DNA of 64,000 bases, from contig OX326957.1 of the NCBI GenBank assembly GCA_946800325.1, positions 26,135,054 to 26,199,053 on the forward strand. The letters are read 5' to 3'. The notes under the pieces are model-generated. The model did not search any database and was not told the origin of the DNA. It saw nothing but the letters and a program-made list of their open reading frames with translations. This document shows, in pieces, positions 58,805 to 64,000 of the stretch (its first letter is position 1; each line of letters opens with the position of its first letter). The translations under genes were made by a program, and so were the position numbers. The DNA is from Luzula sylvatica. Its lineage: Eukaryota > Streptophyta > Magnoliopsida > Poales > Juncaceae.

Positions 58805-61800
58805 ATGGCCAACAATCTAGAGAAGTTGTACTTGTTCTCGCCGCAAGATCGCTCATACGGAGTGCCCATTCTTGAATGGATCCTTAATAATCTTGATAGA
58901 AACAGATATAAAATCATCGGCGTTTTCTTTTACGGTACATCCTTTACCTTTATTTTTTTCGTGCATCTTCTTTTCTTTCTGAATCCGCAGATATAAAAAG
59001 ATTTTGTATTCTATATTCGAACCAGCCGGGACGAATTGGGCCAGCAAAAGATTCTCGATGGAGGCTAAAAAGTATTTCGTGTCAATGTGCCAAAGGCAAA
59101 ACGTGAGTCTGTTTTCTTCAGAAAATTATTGTTCTCACTTTTTTTTTTTTTTTTTTTTTAATTTCGCGTTTCATTATTCTCGGGTTTAATCTGATGTACA
59201 TCACAAAAACAAATATGTTTAATTTCACATGTAACCCTAGTAATTCTCAAACTACCCATCATATCTATCATGTAAAAGAAGAAATACTATGAAATATATT
59301 TTCTACAAAACCTCAATATATGACCAGTCACCAATGAGTGCCCTTCAAAATGGTAAATATCATGAATACCCCCCCTACAAACATATGAATATAGTGATTA
59401 CTCTTACATAAGTCTATTCTTCTATAAAAACTCAATATATGACTAGTGAATGACTCTGTTGTACGGATATGTCGATACGGTGATACGACAATTTAACATA
59501 TGATTTAGGACATGATATGTATACGCTGTACATGACTAAATGACCATAAAATAGACGAAATAACCAAATATGCGGTTATTCGCCTTTTGTGATTTTGTTT
59601 CTTAAACTTTTTCATTCCATTTTTTGAGAACGTACAACAATTAATAATTGAATTAATTAAAAAAAGCCAATGAAATGAATCAATAAGAAATATTCATTAA
59701 TTTAACAAATATGACTTACTATATCGGCTGTATACGACATTATGACAGGATTGGATGTTTATTTCATTGAAACAATTGTTTTTTTCTTTTTTCTTTTATT
59801 ATATTCAGTTTAGATGTGAAATGGTGTTCAATCAACGAGCTGTAGAGTGTAATGCCGTCGGTGGAATTAGAAATATTGTTACTTGGCAATCAAGCTGGAA
59901 CACTGTCCAAAGAGAAGAATCGTAACTAATTATTAATATTAATTACATTTCATCTTTTGTTTATAAATTATTTTTCTTACTTCTTATAGTAAATATTGAC
60001 AGGAAATATATACTAAAGATTGAATTTTTCAAAAAAATATTTTAGATATCTTTCGGCATCAATTTCTTTTTTCGTATTTTAAATAAGTATATGCATTTCT
60101 AATAGTGGAAAATATTTTTTTTATGTTAATATATGTTTTCAATGTTAACCCAATATATTATTTTTTATTGATAATATACTATTTTTTTTTATAATTGTAC
60201 GTATAACATTTTTAGATTGAATATGTCATTCATAGTGCCAAATATTTATTTGTACCAACAAAAAACAAAAAGAGAAGAAACATAATTTTATAATTTTCAA
60301 AATATTCTCTTTTTAGTTTCTACTTGAAACAAAAACAAAACATATAATTATTCAAACATATTTCCATATTTTGAAGTATCTGTTTTAATTTTCTATCAAG
60401 TACTTAAAAATCTGAAAATAAGAAATAACAATGGTACCAAATGTGACAAAAGAATATTTTTTATTTGCAGCAACCTTTTACATCAATCGTGCAATATATG
60501 GCTTTTTGATGGAGATAACGCAATACTCAGGTAACCTTAAAAATCTTTTCAACTTATTTGGAGTTAATTCTTGATTTGATAATTAACCAAATTTTCCTAG
60601 CTTGTATTTTCTATTTAATTTGTTAATTAAACTTAAATCATAATTGTGTATCATATATTAAATGACCTCAAAATATACTGACATCGTTATAACTCGCATA
60701 GGAACATGAGTACGTTAGCTAATACCGATGCGGCTGCAACACCAAATATCAGTGGCGCGGGTACGTCGAAAGAGGACGAAGCTAAAAAAATCAGGGAGGA
60801 ACTCGAAGAGAATCTCCGTCTTGCTTGGAAAGAAAATCAGGATTTGGAAGTGGCTTTAGAGAGTGTAAAAAGAGAGCGAGACGAACTCGAAGAAGAACGG
60901 AATAATGCTATGAACGAGGTCGAACGTTTGCTGAAGGAAATTGAAAGTAAAGAAATGCTCCATGGATCCCACACTTCCTTCAACTCTGAGTTTACTTTGA
61001 AGGAGTTGGAACAAGCAACTCAAAATTTCGATGATTCTTTAAAATTGGGACAAGGTGGATTTGGGTGTGTGTACAAAGGTACTCTCCGAAGAATGTTGGT
61101 GGCAATAAAAAAATTAAAACCTGACAGCATGCAAGGGATGTCACAATTTCAACAAGAGGTAAATAATATATGCAGATTAATCAATATTCTTTTTACAGTT
61201 TTGAGTTTACAAAAAACAAATCTACAACATTTATTAAAAAAAACAATCCACAATAAAGTTAATTTTTTATCTCTAAAAATATAATCCTGATTTTTTTTTT
61301 GTTTATGAAAACTACAACAGGTAGATGTTCTTACTCGAATAAGGCATCCACACCTTGTTACCCTCATAGGATCGTGCTCGGAAGCATCAATCCTCGTCTA
61401 CGAGTTTTTACCTAATGGAAGTCTGGAAGATCGTCTTGTTTGTGCCAATAACACCCCGCCCCTCACATGGCAAACACGAACTCGTATTATTGGAGAGATA
61501 TGCTTGGCTTTAATATTTCTACATTCTAGCAAACCAGACCTTGTAATCCACGGTGATCTCAACCCGCACAATGTACTTCTCGATGCAAACTTTGTTAGTA
61601 AACTCGGCGATTTTGGTATTTCCCGCCTTGTAAAGCAACCAGACACCACAAGCACTGCTATTCATCGTACAAGTCATCCAGCCGGGACATTTGCTTACAG
61701 TGATCCTGAGTATATGATGACCGGCGAACTCACACCAAAATCCGATATTTATGGCCTCGGCGTTATAATCCTTCATCTCCTAACCGGACAATCAGCTCTC

Positions 61801-62333
61801 AATATTGCAAGAAGTGTTGCTGAAGGTTTGAAGAGCGGTAGCTTTGAATCCATGATCGATCCCTCCTCTGGAAAATGGCCTTTTGATCAAGCGAAAAGAT
61901 TGGCTGAGATCGGGTTAAGTTGTGCTCAAATGGCAAGGAGCTCCCGTCCCGACCATGTTACCGAGGTTTGGTCTGCAATTGAACCTTTGATTCAACACGC
62001 GTCGGTAACGGTTGATGAAAATCACGTACCGCATCATTTTATTTGTCCAATCTTGCAGGTAAATAAGTTCGACAATAATTGAATACGTACATTTTAATAT
62101 TTTATTCTGATTATTACCCTTTGTTTCTTCTTTGAGCATAGGACATTATGAAGAATCCCCACCTCGCTGCAGACGGATTTACATACGAAGCGGAGGCAAT
62201 ACAAGGTTGGCTGGCTGATGGTCGCAACACATCACCGATGACAAACTTACCACTTCCTAATCTTGAACTTATTCCGAACCTCACGCTTCGCTCTGCCATT
62301 CAAGAATGGCTGGAGCTTCACCAACAATCCTAA
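58805..62333 (+). CDS. U-box domain receptor-like cytoplasmic kinase (RLCK IX / PUB type)
   Basis: Exons: 58805-58921, 59001-59102, 59809-59921, 60471-60530, 60702-61158, 61321-62058 and 62142-62333, giving 592 residues in frame. The order is a short, divergent USP-like N-terminal part (1-130), a coiled coil (about 153-215), a protein kinase (GQGGFG 246-251, VAIK Lys266, HGD 360-362, DFG 380-382) and a C-terminal U-box (about 521-590: FICPILQDIMKNPHLAADGFTYE, IQGWL, NLTLRSAIQEWL), the E2-binding module of an E3 ubiquitin ligase. HGD in place of HRD marks a non-RD kinase, usual in this class. The catalytic-loop lysine after HGDL is Asn (HGDLNPHN), which may weaken activity. The exon 1-2 junction is the weak point: the obvious GTACAT donor and CAG acceptor leave a 56-bp intron and shift the frame; the pair used here (58922-59000) restores it but has poor consensus. 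Confidence 0.82.
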
Positions 62334-62639
62334 TCTCGTTTATTTCTTGAGGAAAATTATTTTTTGTGATAATATTGGTACCGTATTTCAGTATTGGTGT
62401 TTGCATTTTCCTTTCATAATTACTATCGGGACTTTCTTTTTATAACAATATTTGTGATTTGTATATGTTGATCATATTTGCTATCACGCAATCCAATTGA
62501 TTCAAACATTTCTGGATAATGCTTCATATACTTGGAAGCTGCCAGTCATGTCATCCTCATATGGCTAATTGCTCTACACCTCTACCCGCAACCTTAATAC
62601 CACTAACAAAAATTAGCAATGATGTGAATCAAAATGAAG
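62334..62639. other. 3' flank of the U-box kinase gene
   Basis: AT-rich 3' UTR-like sequence; nothing else recognised before the tandem array. Confidence 0.4.
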
Positions 62640-64000
62640 AAAAACTATGATACACTTGTATACTTCGATCAATTTAAAAAGTATTTTTTGTATTTTTTAG
62701 GCATTAATTTTTGTATTTTTTAAAAAGTATTGTAAATTAATTTTTTCGAAAGTTTTAGACTTCATTTTTTTCATTTTTAAAAATCGAGTTTTTTTAGGAA
62801 AACATGAAAATTTAGTATTTTCCTAGTTTGGGACTTAAATTTTGGCACTTTTGAGAAAAATAGGGTAATTAATTTTTTTTAAGATGTTAAACTTTACTTT
62901 TTGCATTTGTCAAAATTTGTGAAAAAATAGAAATTTGCAGGTGTTGGTCTAAAATTAAGGAGTTTTTTTGGAGGAAAACATGAAAACTCAGTATTTTGCT
63001 TATTTAAGACTTTAATTTTGACATTTTCTAGAAAAATAGGATTATTGATATTTTTGAAAGTGTTAAGACTTCACAATTTTTATACTTTCGAAATTTAAAA
63101 CAAAAAGAGAAATTTGATTGTGCTAGTCTTCAATTATGGAGATTTATTGAGGAAAACATGAAAACAGAGTATTTTACTCGTTTTAGAAACTAGTTTTGAC
63201 ATTTTGTAGAAAATATTATAAATTCATTTTTGCAAAGGAGTTAAAATTCATTTTTTGTATTTTTTTGATATTTCTGAAAAAATAGAAAACTTGCTCGTGT
63301 TAGCGTCCAAGTACGAAGTTGTTTGATGAAAACATGAAAATTGAGTATTTTGCTCGTTTTAGATTTCAATTTTTACATATTTTAGGGAAATATCATATTT
63401 GATTTTTTGAAGGTATTGTTAGACTTCACTTTTTGCTTCTTTTTTTCGATATTTTTGAAAAAAAATAGAAATATGCATGTGATAGTCCTCTGTTACGGAG
63501 CTTTTTAGGAAAACTTGAAAACTGAGTATTTTTCTATTTTTGACATCATTTTTTCCATTCTCACAAAAATATTATTAATTTATTTTTTTGAAGGTGAATT
63601 TTCACAATTTTCGAATTTTTTGAAATAATAAAAATTTGAATGTGTTAGAATTCAATTACGGAGTTTTTTTTGAGGAAAAATATGAAAATTGAGTATTTTA
63701 CTCTTTTTAGACATCATTTTTTGCATTTTTCAGAAAACTAATATAAATTTATTTTTCTGAAGGTGCTAGACTTCACTTTTTGCATTTTTTCAAAATTTTT
63801 TTAAAAATAGAAATTTGCATGTGTTAGTCTTCAATTAATGAGTTTTTTTTAGGAAAACATGAAAACTGAATATTTTGCTCTTTTTACTGATCAATTTTTG
63901 AATTTTCAGAAAAATATTATAAATTTATTTTTTGAATGTGTTAGACTTCACTTTTTGTAATTTTTTGAAATTGTAGAAAGAAATTAAAATTTGCAGGTGT
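62640..64000. repeat. about 177-bp tandem satellite-like array, at least seven units, runs off the window
   Basis: The marker AGGAAAACATGAAAA (or a one- or two-base variant) begins at 62796, 62972, 63150, 63326, 63507, 63673 and 63851, spacings of 176, 178, 176, 181, 166 and 178. Between markers the same series recurs: TATTTTGCT, TTAGACTTCA, TTTTTGCATTTTT, GAAAAAATAGAAATTTGCATGTGTTAGTCTTCAATTA (with variation), GGAGTTTTTT. Units are diverged from each other. The array continues past the right edge. Confidence 0.85.

Noticed and set aside
62640..64000. CRISPR-like array
   Set aside because: This is a eukaryotic genome, and the units are contiguous diverged 177-bp repeats without unique spacers.

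Overview
This window is nuclear DNA from a flowering plant, most likely a eudicot. It is AT-rich, its genes have short exons with GT-AG introns, and it carries plant-only families (class III peroxidase, PTI1-like kinase, DUF3537, U-box kinase), a cytosolic-type tRNA-Val and a dense mix of plant transposons. The species cannot be named from the sequence.

Layout. 1-2664: the 3' half of a Ty1/copia retrotransposon whose LTR ends inside exon 2 of a class III peroxidase gene, leaving a 5'-truncated peroxidase. 2.7-10 kb: gene-free; it holds a 784-bp hAT element and a 200-bp hAT MITE (both with exact 8-bp target duplications) and long TAA and TA/CT microsatellites. 10.2-11.9 kb: a complete DUF3537 membrane protein gene (insect-chemoreceptor-like family). 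12.5-13.2 kb: a foldback element with a 9-bp target duplication. 14.3-28.6 kb: a large inverted duplication. Two PTI1-like kinase genes face each other tail to tail (14763-16787 plus, 26346-28194 minus). The 9.5 kb between them is mostly three 2.3-2.9 kb terminal-inverted-repeat elements, each bounded by TA/GA/CT microsatellites; one contains a nested hAT element. 30.8-32.1 kb: Hsp90 co-chaperone AHSA1. 33.3 kb: tRNA-Val(AAC), followed by a SINE. 34.9-36.1 kb: a conserved plant gene of unknown function. 36.3-38.1 kb: a PIF/Harbinger-like element. 38.3-39.7 kb: signal peptidase complex subunit 2 (minus strand), with a U12-type AT-AC intron. 39.8-51.5 kb: repeat-rich, with ACCCGAA arrays, inverted copia-like LTRs, dispersed foldback repeats, a second Harbinger-like element and a second SINE. 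51.9-53.2 kb: kinetochore protein SPC24, with a U12-type GT-AG intron and an apparent AT-AC intron. 53.8 kb: a plastid trnG fragment. 55.1-57.0 kb: a Helitron-like element with an internal empty-site copy. 58.8-62.3 kb: a U-box receptor-like cytoplasmic kinase. 62.6-64 kb: a tandem array with a period of about 177 bp that runs off the window.

The genes form no pathway or cluster. They are ordinary euchromatic housekeeping and signalling genes (protein secretion, chromosome segregation, Hsp90 control, kinases, ubiquitin ligase) separated by transposon debris. The most unusual points are the minor-spliceosome and AT-AC introns in two neighbouring genes, the inverted kinase pair enclosing microsatellite-bounded elements, the peroxidase exon carrying a retrotransposon LTR, and the satellite-like repeat found at three places. 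All exon models were built by hand from splice signals and reading frame.
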